Below are positions 25,577 to 35,827 of a stretch of 64,000 bases of DNA, one piece after another. The DNA lies in NCBI RefSeq assembly GCF_040717455.1, contig NZ_JBFEFH010000004.1, positions 278,619-342,618 on the forward strand, given 5' to 3'. The stretch's first letter is position 1. Every line of letters starts with the position of its first letter. Below the pieces are notes generated by a model, which ran no database searches, was not told the DNA's origin, and saw nothing but the letters and a program-made list of their open reading frames with translations. Both the position numbers and the translations under genes were made by a program. This DNA comes from Tautonia sp040717455. Lineage in GTDB: Bacteria > Planctomycetota > Planctomycetia > Isosphaerales > Isosphaeraceae.

Positions 25577-26731
25577 ATGGACATCGTCATCGCCCCCGAT
25601 AAGTTCAAAGGCAGCCTGACGGCCGTCGAGGCCTCCCGGGCCATCGCCCGCGGGGCGATCCGGGCGTGCCCTTCGGCCGCCCTCGACGAGATCCCGATGG
25701 CCGACGGCGGCGAGGGGACCGTCGAGGCCCTCGTCACCGCCACCCGAGGCACCTTCCGCACCGCTCCGGTCACCGGGCCGCTCGGGCAGGCCATCGAGGC
25801 CCGGTTCGGCCTCTCGGGGGACGGCCGCACCGCCTTCATCGAGATGGCCGCCGCGTCCGGCCTCGTCCTCGTCCCCGAAGCCGAGCGCGATCCGACCCGG
25901 TCGACGACCCGAGGCACCGGCGAACTGATCCGGGCCGCGCTCGACCTCCGTGTCGATCGTGTCGTCCTGGGGATCGGCGGCAGCGCGACCAACGACGGCG
26001 GCTCGGGCATGGCCCGGGCGATCGGCTTCCGTCTTCTCGACGCCGACGGCCGGGAACTCCCCCCCGGGGGCGGCCCGCTCGGTCGCCTGGATCGGATCGA
26101 CGCATCCGACCGCGACCCCCGCCTCGATCGCGTCGAGCTGGCCGTGGCCTGCGACGTGACCAATCCCCTCTGCGGCCCCGAGGGCGCCTCGGCCGTCTAC
26201 GGTCCCCAGAAAGGGGCCGACGCGGCGATGGTCCGGCAGCTCGACCGCAACCTCGCCCGCCTTGCCGAGGTCATCGCCCGCGACCTCGGCCGATCGGTCG
26301 CCGACCTGCCCGGGGCCGGCGCCGCCGGCGGACTCGGCGCCGGCCTGGTCGCCTTCGCCGGGGGGACCCTGCAGCGAGGCGTCGATCTGATCGCCCAGAC
26401 CGTCGGCCTCGCCGATCGCCTCAAGGGTGCCGACCTTTGCCTGACCGCCGAAGGCTCGCTCGACGCCCAGACGGCACACGGCAAGACGATTGCCGGCGTG
26501 GCCCGCTCCGCGGCCGAGTTCGGCTGTCCGGTCCTTGCCATCGCCGGCGGGATTCAGCCCGGGGCCGAGGTGCTCCTGAATCAAGGCGTCTCCGCCTACT
26601 TCAGTCTTTGCGACCGGCCGATGAGCCTCGCCGAAGCCCTCGAACAGGCCCCGTCGTTGCTCGAACGATCGGCCGAGCAGGCCGTCCGGGCATTCCTGGC
26701 CGGACGAAGCCGCCCTTTGAGAGGCTCCTGA
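25577..26731 (+). CDS. glxK: Glycerate 2-kinase (GarK/GlxK family)
   Basis: 384 residues, ATG 25577. Phosphorylates glycerate with ATP to 2-phosphoglycerate. Family signatures: VIAPDKFKGSLTAVEAS at the start, MADGGEGTV, MAAASGL, GTGELI, GIGGSATNDGG, ACDVTNPLCGPEGAS, PGAGAAGGLGAG and a TAEGSLDAQT region. First gene of a tight unit: thiL starts three bases after its stop and tsaE seven bases after that. No glyoxylate or hydroxypyruvate gene is adjacent, so its pathway cannot be fixed from context. Confidence 0.94.
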   Translation: MDIVIAPDKFKGSLTAVEASRAIARGAIRACPSAALDEIPMADGGEGTVEALVTATRGTFRTAPVTGPLGQAIEARFGLSGDGRTAFIEMAAASGLVLVPEAERDPTRSTTRGTGELIRAALDLRVDRVVLGIGGSATNDGGSGMARAIGFRLLDADGRELPPGGGPLGRLDRIDASDRDPRLDRVELAVACDVTNPLCGPEGASAVYGPQKGADAAMVRQLDRNLARLAEVIARDLGRSVADLPGAGAAGGLGAGLVAFAGGTLQRGVDLIAQTVGLADRLKGADLCLTAEGSLDAQTAHGKTIAGVARSAAEFGCPVLAIAGGIQPGAEVLLNQGVSAYFSLCDRPMSLAEALEQAPSLLERSAEQAVRAFLAGRSRPLRGS

Positions 26732-26734
26732 GCC

Positions 26735-27685
26735 ATGCCCAACGCACCGATCGGCGAATTCGAGATCATTCGGCGGATCCAGGAACGTGCCTCAAGTCAT
26801 CCGGGGGTCATCCTCGGCATCGGCGACGACGCCGCGATCCTCCGCCCGCCCGCAGACGACGCCCCCATCGTCGTCACCACCGACATGCTGCTCGACGGCC
26901 GCCACTTCACGCTGTCCGAGCACGGCCCCGAGGCGGTCGGCTACAAGTGCCTGGCCGTCAATCTCTCGGACATCGCCGCGATGGCCGCCCGGCCCGTCGC
27001 GGCCTTCGTCTCGGTGGCCCTCCCGCGCCAAGACGCCCCGTCGATTGCCGAAGGTCTGATGAGCGGGATGGCCCCCCTGGCCGATCGCTTCGGCGTCTGC
27101 CTCGCCGGGGGCGACACGAACGCCTGGGACGGCCCCCTGGTGGTCTGCGTCACCGTCACCGGAGAGGCGGTCCCGCCCGGCCCGATCCGACGGTCCGGGG
27201 CCAGGCCCGGCGACGCCGTCCTCGTCACCGGCCCCCTCGGCGGCAGCCTGCTCGGCCGCCACCTGCGCCCGGAGCCGAGAATCACCGAGGCCCTCGAATT
27301 GATCAAACGCGCCCCCTTGCACGCCCTGATCGACCTCTCCGACGGCCTCGCCTCGGATCTCGTCCATATCCTCGATCGAAGCGGCGGCCTCGGCGCGACG
27401 ATCGACGCCGACGCGGTCCCGATGCACCCCGACGCCCGGGCCCTCGCCCTCCGCTCCGGCCGTCCTCCCCTGGACCACGCCCTCGCCGACGGTGAGGATT
27501 TCGAGCTCTGCCTGGTCGTCGCCCCCGAGGTCGCGGAGGGCCTGCTCGCCTCCCCGCCTGCCGGGGTGTCGCTCTCCCGGGTCGGGACCATCGAATCCGA
27601 ACCCGGCCTGAGGCTGCGACGCCCCGACTCCCGCATCGAGCCGATCCGGCTCAAGGGCTTCGATCACCTCGCCTCCGAGGAGTGA
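26735..27685 (+). CDS. thiL: Thiamine-monophosphate kinase
   Basis: 316 residues, the normal ThiL length. Phosphorylates thiamine monophosphate to the diphosphate cofactor. Segments seen: GEFEIIRRIQER start, GIGDDAAIL (metal/ATP aspartates), TTDMLLDGRHF, VNLSDIAAMAA, GGDTNAWDGP, VTGPLGGSLLGRHL, LIDLSDGLASDL and ADGEDFELCLV. Second gene of the glxK-thiL-tsaE unit. Confidence 0.96.
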   Translation: MPNAPIGEFEIIRRIQERASSHPGVILGIGDDAAILRPPADDAPIVVTTDMLLDGRHFTLSEHGPEAVGYKCLAVNLSDIAAMAARPVAAFVSVALPRQDAPSIAEGLMSGMAPLADRFGVCLAGGDTNAWDGPLVVCVTVTGEAVPPGPIRRSGARPGDAVLVTGPLGGSLLGRHLRPEPRITEALELIKRAPLHALIDLSDGLASDLVHILDRSGGLGATIDADAVPMHPDARALALRSGRPPLDHALADGEDFELCLVVAPEVAEGLLASPPAGVSLSRVGTIESEPGLRLRRPDSRIEPIRLKGFDHLASEE

Positions 27686-27692
27686 ACCCCTC

Positions 27693-28199
27693 ATGCCGAT
27701 GCACCGCGACGCGGATGCCCTGATCGTCGAACTCTCCTCGGAAGCCGAGACCGAGCACCTCGGCCGGGCCATCGCCGAGGTCGTCTCGCCCGGGACGGTC
27801 ATCGGCCTGATCGGCCCCCTCGGCGCGGGCAAGACCCGGCTCAGCCGCGCGATCGCCGAAGGGCTGGGGGTCGACCCGGGGGCCATCGCCAGCCCGACCT
27901 TCGTCCTGATCCACGAATACGAAGGCCGCTTCCCCGTCTTCCACGCCGACAGTTACCGGCTCGACGACCCGGACGAGTTCGACGCCCTGGGCCTCGTCGA
28001 CGAATTCGGGGGGCCGGGGGTCTGCCTGATCGAGTGGGCCGACCGCGTCGCCGACCGGCTCCCCGAGGGCACCTGGTGGGTCGAGATCGAGCCGACCGGC
28101 GCGGCGTCCCGACGGCTACGGGTCCGCGCCCGGCCGATCATCCTCGACCAACTCGCCGACCGCCTCGGCCCCGGGAATCCACCACTCCACGACTGTTGA
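27693..28199 (+). CDS. tsaE: TsaE, tRNA threonylcarbamoyladenosine ATPase
   Basis: 168 residues. ATPase partner of TsaB/TsaD in making t6A37 of ANN-decoding tRNAs. Walker A is GPLGAGKTRLSRA; SPTFVLIHEYEG and VFHADSYRLDDPDEF are the TsaE family segments, the latter with the catalytic Asp, and CLIEWADRV holds the Glu-Trp-Ala motif. Last gene of the unit; a 15-bp hairpin lies about 90 bases downstream. tsaB and tsaD are not here. Confidence 0.95.
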   Translation: MPMHRDADALIVELSSEAETEHLGRAIAEVVSPGTVIGLIGPLGAGKTRLSRAIAEGLGVDPGAIASPTFVLIHEYEGRFPVFHADSYRLDDPDEFDALGLVDEFGGPGVCLIEWADRVADRLPEGTWWVEIEPTGAASRRLRVRARPIILDQLADRLGPGNPPLHDC

Positions 28200-28290
28200 C
28201 CCGGTCCCGATCGCGACCTAGGTTTCTGCCGAGAACCCGAGTGCCCGGCGAGATCAGCAGGGAATCGGCCCGCGCTTCGGGCGTTTCGGG

Positions 28291-28326
28291 CCCGAGTCGT
28301 CCCCCCTTCGCGGGGGACGACTCGGG
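28291..28326. repeat. 15-bp perfect hairpin between tsaE and the PilZ-like gene
   Basis: CCCGAGTCGTCCCCC (28291-28305) and its exact complement (28312-28326) around CTTCGC. There is no T tract, so it is either a Rho-dependent stop or RNA-stability element for glxK-thiL-tsaE or a leader structure for the next operon, whose first start codon is 53 bases away. Confidence 0.75.
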
Positions 28327-28378
28327 GCGAGGGTCCGACGGGTGCGGACGCCCCTTCCATCCCCACCTGGGTCACTCC

Positions 28379-28840
28379 ATGTCCAAGCTGCGACACTTCG
28401 CGGATTTCGTGGTCGATCATCAACAGTTCGACAATCTGGCCGACCGTCGGCAGCGGGTGCGCCACGCCTCGAACGGGAACGAGTGCTGGATCGGCTGGTG
28501 GCAGGAAGGGACCTGGCGCCTCGTGAGCGCCGCCCTCCGCGACATCAGCCAGGGCGGGGCGGGGCTTCGCGTCCGGCTCTCGCCCCCGCCGCGGTCGGCC
28601 ATCTGGTTCCGCCCGAAGGACGTCGGCCAGGACGCCTGGATCGAGGGGACGATCGTCCGGGTCTCCCGCCCCGGCCTGATCCGGTTCGTCATGGGATGCC
28701 CGACCGACATCGGGCTCTACTTCCGAGAAGAGTGTCCCTGGGAAACCCTCCGAGCCGCCCTGTTCGGCCTCGGCACACCCCGCAAGGAGGAGTCGGTCGT
28801 TGCTCCTCCCTCGCCTCGATTGGGAGGAACCCCCTCATGA
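28379..28840 (+). CDS. PilZ-like domain protein
   Basis: 153 residues, ATG 28379 (MSKLRHFADF). A basic patch RRQRVRHA is followed by LRDISQGGAGLRV, which fits the RxxxR and (D/N)xSxxG halves of the c-di-GMP-binding PilZ pattern, then short strands WIEGTIVRVS and IGLYFREECPW. PilZ function is inferred from this spacing. The gene is translationally coupled (ATGA overlap) to an AAA ATPase. Confidence 0.6.
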   Translation: MSKLRHFADFVVDHQQFDNLADRRQRVRHASNGNECWIGWWQEGTWRLVSAALRDISQGGAGLRVRLSPPPRSAIWFRPKDVGQDAWIEGTIVRVSRPGLIRFVMGCPTDIGLYFREECPWETLRAALFGLGTPRKEESVVAPPSPRLGGTPS

Positions 28841-30144
28841 GTGCCGGACCCAGTACCCTCCCGTCGTTCGAGTCCCCGGCCGGCGACCGATTCCGGCCGA
28901 AGGTCGTCACCGACTTCGCCTCGGCCGGGCTGAACCCCGCGATGGTCGAGTCGCTCGTCCTGAAGTTCCTGCTGGGGGTCGGCGTGTCGTCGGGGCGTCG
29001 GATCGCCGACGAGCTGGGCCTGCCCTTCGGGCCCTTCCCCGAGTTCCTCCGCGGCCTGAAGGCCAACCAGATCGTCACCTACACCGACACCGCCGCCGCC
29101 AACGACTACTACTTCTCGCTCACCGACGCCGGCCGATCCCGGGCCCGGGGCTACATGGAAGAGTGTGCCTATGTCGGCACCGCGCCGGTCCCGTTCGCCG
29201 ATTACCTCGAATCGGTCGCGGCCCAGACCATCGCCACCGAACACCCGAAGGAGGCCGACCTCCGCCGCGCCTTCTCCGACCTCCTGATCTCCGAGTCGAT
29301 GTTCAAGGTCCTCGGCCCCGCGATCAACTCGGGCAAGGGGATGTTCCTCTACGGATACCCCGGCAACGGCAAGACGAGCATCGCCGAGCGGATCACCCGG
29401 TGCTTCGGCACGACCGTCTGGATCCCCCGGACGATCCTCGTCGAGGGCCAGATCCTGAAGCTCTTCGACCCGACCAATCACGAGCCGCTCGAAGCCCGGC
29501 GCGGCGGCATCCTCCGCCAGGACGACCAGGATGACCGCTGGGTCGAGATCCGCCGCCCCACCATCGTCGCCGGCGGCGAGCTGACGATGGAGGCCCTCGA
29601 AATCTACTACGACAAGGACAACAAGATCTGCGAGGCCCCCTTGCAGATGAAGGCCAACAACGGCACCTTCCTCATCGACGACTTCGGCCGCCAGCGCATG
29701 GCACCCATCGAGCTGCTCAACCGCTGGATCGTCCCCCTCGAGAAGCGCTACGACTTCCTGCGCCTGCCCAACGGCAAGCAGATCCAGGTGCCGTTCGACG
29801 AGCTGATCCTGTTCTCGACGAACCTCGAACCGAAGGATCTCGTCGACGAGGCCTTCCTCCGCCGCATCCCCTACAAGATCAACGCCGCCGACCCGACCGA
29901 GGACATGTTCCGCAAGATGATCGCCATCTTCGCCCCGAAGCTCGGCTTCGAGACGATTAACGAGGAGGCCGTCGACTACCTCATCGCCCAGCACTACACG
30001 CGGGTCAATCGCCCCTTCCGCTGCTGCCAGCCCCGCGACCTCTTGCTCCAGATCCGCAACTACTGCATCTACAACGAGCTTCCCCTGGAACTCAAGCCCG
30101 AGTACTTCGACTTCGCCGCCGGCAACTACTTCACCGTGCTTTGA
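28837..30144 (+). CDS. AAA-family ATPase with N-terminal winged-helix-like region
   Basis: 435 residues. GGGAGGAA ribosome binding site; the ATG overlaps the PilZ-like stop codon by four bases. N-terminal 1-130 is helical with a winged-helix look (KFLLGVGVSSGRRIADELGL, then FSLTDAGRSRA). The ATPase has Walker A GYPGNGKTS from residue 173, Walker B FLIDDFGRQ near 280, sensor-1 FSTNLEP and arginines in AFLRRIPYKI. It resembles planctomycete AAA proteins of unknown job that belong to the MoxR/COG0714 neighbourhood. With PilZ upstream, a c-di-GMP-tuned secretion or surface ATPase is one possible reading, unproven. Confidence 0.85.
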   Translation: MSAGPSTLPSFESPAGDRFRPKVVTDFASAGLNPAMVESLVLKFLLGVGVSSGRRIADELGLPFGPFPEFLRGLKANQIVTYTDTAAANDYYFSLTDAGRSRARGYMEECAYVGTAPVPFADYLESVAAQTIATEHPKEADLRRAFSDLLISESMFKVLGPAINSGKGMFLYGYPGNGKTSIAERITRCFGTTVWIPRTILVEGQILKLFDPTNHEPLEARRGGILRQDDQDDRWVEIRRPTIVAGGELTMEALEIYYDKDNKICEAPLQMKANNGTFLIDDFGRQRMAPIELLNRWIVPLEKRYDFLRLPNGKQIQVPFDELILFSTNLEPKDLVDEAFLRRIPYKINAADPTEDMFRKMIAIFAPKLGFETINEEAVDYLIAQHYTRVNRPFRCCQPRDLLLQIRNYCIYNELPLELKPEYFDFAAGNYFTVL

Positions 30145-30239
30145 CCCGCCTCCGTCGGCCCGCTCCAATTCGGCCCGGCGCGGGGTGCGATTCGCTATAA
30201 TGCAACGCGAATCCGACCCCCGCGACCGAGGCCCCTTCC

Positions 30240-31538
30240 GTGAGCGATCCCGACTTCGATGTTGCCATCCTCGGCGCCGGCGCCGCCGGCCTCTTCGCCG
30301 GCTTCCGCGCCGCCGAGCGGGGCCGCCGCGTCGTGGTGCTCGAGAAGAACCGCCGCCCCGGCGTCAAGATCCTCATGTCCGGCGGCACCCGCTGCAACAT
30401 CACCAACGCCCGGGGCCTGAAAGACCGCTCGGTCATCTCCGGACCGATCGACCCCGCCTTCAACCCGAAGGAGGCCCGCGGCGCCCGGAGCATCATGGAC
30501 GCCTTCGGCCCCAACGGCCGCTTCCTCGCGCCCGCCCTGAAGGCGCTCAGCGTCGAGCAGACCGTCCGCCTGTTCGAAGGCGAAGGGGTCGCCACCAAGA
30601 TCGAAGGCAACGGCAAGGTCTTCCCCGTCTCCGACAAGGCGATCGACGTGCTCGACGCCCTCGTCCGACGCCTCGCCCGCAGCGGGGCGGAGCTGCGCAC
30701 CCAATGCCCCGTCCAGTCGGTCGAGGCCGAGGGAGACGCCTTCCTCGTCCACCTGCCCGACGGCCCCCTCCGCACCCGCCGCGTCATCCTCGCCGTCGGC
30801 GGCCAGTCGTATCCCGGTTGCGGCACCTCGGGAGACGGCTACGGGATTTCCCAGGCATTCGGGCATACGATTCGCCCGCCGAGACCGGCCCTGGTCCCGC
30901 TCCGCATCGATGCCGACTGGGTCCGCGACCTGAAGGGGATCACCGTCCCCGACGCCCTCGCACGGGTCCTCGACCCCGGCGGCCCGAAGCTGGCCGACCG
31001 TCGCGAGGCCGTCCTCTTCGCCCACTTCGGCCTGACCGGCCCGGCCATCCTCGACGTCAGCGGCCCGGTCGCCCGGTTCGACGGGCCGGGCCCGCTGACG
31101 CTCGAACTCGACCTCCTCCCCGAGCTTCGCCTCGACGCCCTCGACGCCCAGCTCCAGGCGGGCGCCCGATCCGGCCGCCGACTCGTCGCCAACCTGCTCC
31201 CGGACGAGCTTCCCCGCCGCCTGACGACCGCCCTCATGCGGGCCTGCGCCGTGCCCGACGACCGGATCGGCCCCGAACTCTCCCGGGACGAGCGCCGCCG
31301 CCTGCTCGCCGGGCTCAAGTCCCTCCGCCTGCCGATCGCCGGGACGCTCGGCTTCGCCAAGGCCGAGGTCACCAGCGGCGGGGTTTCGCTCGACGAGGTC
31401 GATCCCGCCACCCTCGAAAGCCGACTCCGGCCGGGTTTCCACCTCATCGGCGAGGTCCTCGACCTCGACGGCCGGATCGGCGGCTACAACTTCCAGGCCG
31501 CCTGGAGCAGCGGCTGGCTCGCGGGCGAGTCGGTCTGA
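30240..31538 (+). CDS. BaiN/HI0933-family FAD-dependent oxidoreductase
   Basis: 432 residues from GTG 30240. FAD-binding GxGxxG (ILGAGAAGLFAGF) with the ribose acid in VVVLEKN, the family hallmark KILMSGGTRCNITN, VGGQSYPGCGTSGDGY, and the C-terminal GFAKAEVTSGGVSLDEVDP, LIGEVLDLDGRIGGYNFQAAWSSG. These flavoproteins are found in most bacteria; roles proposed include bile-acid reduction (BaiN) and aminoacetone oxidation, so the substrate here is open. Convergent with hslU, 18 bases apart. Confidence 0.93.
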   Translation: MSDPDFDVAILGAGAAGLFAGFRAAERGRRVVVLEKNRRPGVKILMSGGTRCNITNARGLKDRSVISGPIDPAFNPKEARGARSIMDAFGPNGRFLAPALKALSVEQTVRLFEGEGVATKIEGNGKVFPVSDKAIDVLDALVRRLARSGAELRTQCPVQSVEAEGDAFLVHLPDGPLRTRRVILAVGGQSYPGCGTSGDGYGISQAFGHTIRPPRPALVPLRIDADWVRDLKGITVPDALARVLDPGGPKLADRREAVLFAHFGLTGPAILDVSGPVARFDGPGPLTLELDLLPELRLDALDAQLQAGARSGRRLVANLLPDELPRRLTTALMRACAVPDDRIGPELSRDERRRLLAGLKSLRLPIAGTLGFAKAEVTSGGVSLDEVDPATLESRLRPGFHLIGEVLDLDGRIGGYNFQAAWSSGWLAGESV

Positions 31539-31556
31539 GGGCGTTCCATCTTCATC

Positions 31557-32927
<1,371 letters not shown>

Positions 32928-32988
32928 CGAGGGGACCTCCGATGATCCAGAGACAGGGAAGGGGTGCGTGCCGATTCCTCACACACGC

Positions 32989-33528
32989 TCAAGATCCCGG
33001 GAGTTCCTCGACCGTGAGGCTCTCGTTCGTGTAGATGTCGATCCCGGCGGCGATTTTGAGCGATTCCCGCACAATCTCCCCCGGCGAAAGATCGGTATGA
33101 GCCACCAACGCCCGGGCCGCGGCCAGGGCATACGCCCCCCCCGACCCGGCGCACAAGATCCCGTCGGTCGGCTGGATCACGTCCCCCGAGCCGCTCAACA
33201 GCAGGCTGTGCCGCTCGTCGGCCACGATCAAGAGGGCCTCCAGCCGCCGCAGGGCCCGGTCGGTCCGCCATTGCTTGGCCAGCTCGATCGCCGCGCGTGG
33301 CACGTTGTTGGGATAGTCCTTCAGCTTCGCCTCGAACCGTTCGAGCAGGGCGAAGCCGTCGGCCGCGCTGCCGGCGAAGCCGACGAGCACCCGGCCGTCG
33401 AGCAATCGCCGCACCTTCGCGGCGTCGGCCTTCATGATCTGGTTGCCCAGGGTCACCTGGCCGTCGCCCCCCAGGGCGACGCGATCCCCGCGTCGGACGG
33501 TCAGGATGGTGGTCGCGTGCCAGGTCAT
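32989..33528 (-). CDS. hslV: HslV, peptidase of the HslUV protease
   Basis: 179 residues, ATG 33528. Proteasome-beta-like Ntn hydrolase. ATTILTVRRGD aligns with the mature N-terminus TTIVSVRR of E. coli, so T6 would be the catalytic threonine after removal of a five-residue propeptide (E. coli removes only Met). VALGGDGQVTLGN, VGFAGSAADGFAL, ADERHSLLLSGSGDV and AAGIDIYTNESLTVEEL are family segments. Forms an operon with hslU. Confidence 0.97.
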   Translation of the reverse strand: MTWHATTILTVRRGDRVALGGDGQVTLGNQIMKADAAKVRRLLDGRVLVGFAGSAADGFALLERFEAKLKDYPNNVPRAAIELAKQWRTDRALRRLEALLIVADERHSLLLSGSGDVIQPTDGILCAGSGGAYALAAARALVAHTDLSPGEIVRESLKIAAGIDIYTNESLTVEELPGS

Positions 33529-33762
33529 CGGGTCGGATCTCCTCCGGCGTCGGGTCGATTGACGGACGTTCGGCACGCGGGGTGCGGAACGATGCCAGGC
33601 ATCGTATGCCCCCCGGTGCCCGCTCGCCAAGGGCGGTCGCCTCCTCGTCCTCGATGGGACAGCAACTCCGTCCCCGATTGCGAGACCGAGGCGAACCCCT
33701 GTAGGTTAAGGGCCAGAAACCGCCCATCATCCCCCATCGCCCATCCGAAAAAAGGGAAATCG

Positions 33763-35667
33763 ATGTCCGACGAGCCTCGATCGAAGACTCCCGTCTCGCA
33801 CTGGCGCCCCTCGATCGGGGCCTGGCCCGAAGCCGATGGGGTCCGCTTTCGCGTCTGGGCTCCGAAGGAAGAGGCGGTGACCCTGGTCATCGAGGGCGAC
33901 TCCCCCCGCGAGGAACCCCTGGAGCGGTTCGCCGACGGCACCTTCGGCGCGCTCGTGCCCGGCGTCGGCGTCGGCGCCCGCTACCGCTACCGGATCAGCA
34001 CCGGGACCTTCCCCGACCCCGCCTCCCGGTCCCAGCCCGAAGGGGTCCACGGCCCGTCTCAGGTCGTCGACCCCGACCATTTCCGCTGGACCGATCGCGG
34101 CTGGGGCGGCATCACCCTCGACGACCTGATCGTCTACGAGCTGCACGTCGGCACCTTCTCGCCGGAGGGGACCTTCCGCGGTGTCCTGGATCGCCTACCC
34201 TATCTGCGGGACCTCGGCGTCACCGCCGTCGAGCTGATGCCCGTGGCCGACTTCCCCGGCAACCGCAACTGGGGATACGACGGCGCCGCCCTGTACGCCC
34301 CGGCCCGCTGCTACGGGTCGCCCGATGACCTCCGGCAACTCGTCAACGAGGCCCACCGCCTCGGCCTCGCCGTCCTGCTCGACGTCGTCTACAACCACTT
34401 CGGCCCCGACGGTTGTTATCCCCCCGCCTTCAGTTCCTACGTCTTCTCCGAAACGCACAAGAACCCGTGGGGCCAGAGCCTCAACTTCGACGGCCCTCAC
34501 AACACGCTCGTCCGGCAATTCTTCATCGAGAACGCGCTGCACTGGATCCACGAATACCGCTTCGACGGCCTCCGGCTCGACGCCACCCACGCGATTATCG
34601 ACGACAGCGACCGGCCGTTCCTGGCCGACCTGGGCGCCCGGGTCCGCCAGTCGGTCGCCGACCGCGAGGTCGTGATCGTGGCCGAGGACCACCGCAACCT
34701 CGCCCCGATGATCCGCCCCGAAGGGCAGGGGGGGTGGGGCCTCGACGGCGTCTGGGCCGACGACTTCCACCACATCGTCCGCGTCGCCCTCTGCAACGAA
34801 TGCGAAGGCTATTACCGCGACTTCACCGGCAGCATGGACGAGCTGGCCACCTGCATCAACAACGGCTGGCTCTTCACGGGCCAGCACTCGGTCAATCGCG
34901 ACGAGCACCGCGGCACCGACCCGACCGGCATCCCCCCCGCCCGCATGGTCGTCTGCACCCAGAACCACGACCAGATCGGCAACCGGGCGATGGGCGACCG
35001 CCTCCACCACTCCTGCGACCCCGCCGCCTATCGCGCCTCGTCCGCCTTGCTCCTCTGCGTCCCCGAGACGCCGATGCTCTTCCAGGGGCAGGAATGGGCC
35101 GCCTCGGCCCCCTTCCAGTTCTTCACCGACCACACCGAGGACCTCGGCCGATCCGTCACCGAAGGCCGGCGCGAGGAATTCCGCCACTTCGCCGCCTTCG
35201 CCGACCCGACGGCCCGCGACCGCATCCCCGACCCACAGGCCGAATCGACCTTCACCGCCAGCAAGCTCGACTGGTCCGAGCTTGGCCGCGAGCCCCACGC
35301 CTCGACCCTCCGCCTGTTCCGATCCCTGACGAACCTCCGACGCTCGGAACCCGCCCTGCGGAACGGGCAGATGCACTCGGCCCGCGCCGTCCCCGTTTCG
35401 GAGCAAACCTTGCTCCTCCGCCGCGACGCGATCGAAGGCCCGTCGCTCCTCGTCTGCTTCCATCTGGGGAAGTCGGCCGAGGTGTCGCTCGACGGCCTCT
35501 CGGGACTGGAAGGATTGGCCCTCGATCGTTGCCAGTTGGTGCTGACCACCGACGACCGCCCCTTCCTCCCCGACGGCCGGGCCCCGACCGTCGATCTCGA
35601 CGGCCCGGCCCCTTCGATCCGCTTCGAAGGCCCCGCGACCGTGATCCTCCGCGCCTGGCCGTCCTGA
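33763..35667 (+). CDS. treZ: Malto-oligosyltrehalose trehalohydrolase
   Basis: 634 residues, ATG 33763 with AAAGGGAA upstream. GH13 enzyme that releases trehalose from maltooligosyl-trehalose. An N-terminal CBM48-like domain (about 15-100: GVRFRVWAPKEEAVTLVIE) precedes the barrel: LIVYELHVGTFSPEGTF, DVVYNHFGPDG, nucleophile D273 in FDGLRLDATHAI, acid/base E308 in VIVAEDH, and D403 in QNHDQIGNRAMG. GQEWAASAPFQFFTDH is typical of TreZ. The partner treY is not in the window, so trehalose synthesis would need a distant gene. An 8-bp hairpin (35678-35703) lies just after its stop. Confidence 0.93.
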   Translation: MSDEPRSKTPVSHWRPSIGAWPEADGVRFRVWAPKEEAVTLVIEGDSPREEPLERFADGTFGALVPGVGVGARYRYRISTGTFPDPASRSQPEGVHGPSQVVDPDHFRWTDRGWGGITLDDLIVYELHVGTFSPEGTFRGVLDRLPYLRDLGVTAVELMPVADFPGNRNWGYDGAALYAPARCYGSPDDLRQLVNEAHRLGLAVLLDVVYNHFGPDGCYPPAFSSYVFSETHKNPWGQSLNFDGPHNTLVRQFFIENALHWIHEYRFDGLRLDATHAIIDDSDRPFLADLGARVRQSVADREVVIVAEDHRNLAPMIRPEGQGGWGLDGVWADDFHHIVRVALCNECEGYYRDFTGSMDELATCINNGWLFTGQHSVNRDEHRGTDPTGIPPARMVVCTQNHDQIGNRAMGDRLHHSCDPAAYRASSALLLCVPETPMLFQGQEWAASAPFQFFTDHTEDLGRSVTEGRREEFRHFAAFADPTARDRIPDPQAESTFTASKLDWSELGREPHASTLRLFRSLTNLRRSEPALRNGQMHSARAVPVSEQTLLLRRDAIEGPSLLVCFHLGKSAEVSLDGLSGLEGLALDRCQLVLTTDDRPFLPDGRAPTVDLDGPAPSIRFEGPATVILRAWPS

Positions 35668-35827
35668 TCCCACACCCCCGGCCCGTGAAAAAAACCGGGC
35701 CGGTCCGGCCGCGCAAGGCGTGCGAATCGAGCCGGTTCCGGCGATGATGGGGGCGTTCGCGTTCCGTATCACGTGGGAACGCCCCGCCCCGATCTCCGTC
35801 CTTGGGAATCACCCACAAAGACTTGCC

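Noticed and set aside
35678..35703. Terminator after treZ
   Set aside because: An 8-bp stem with an A-rich loop exists but no T tract follows on the plus strand; mentioned only as a hairpin.
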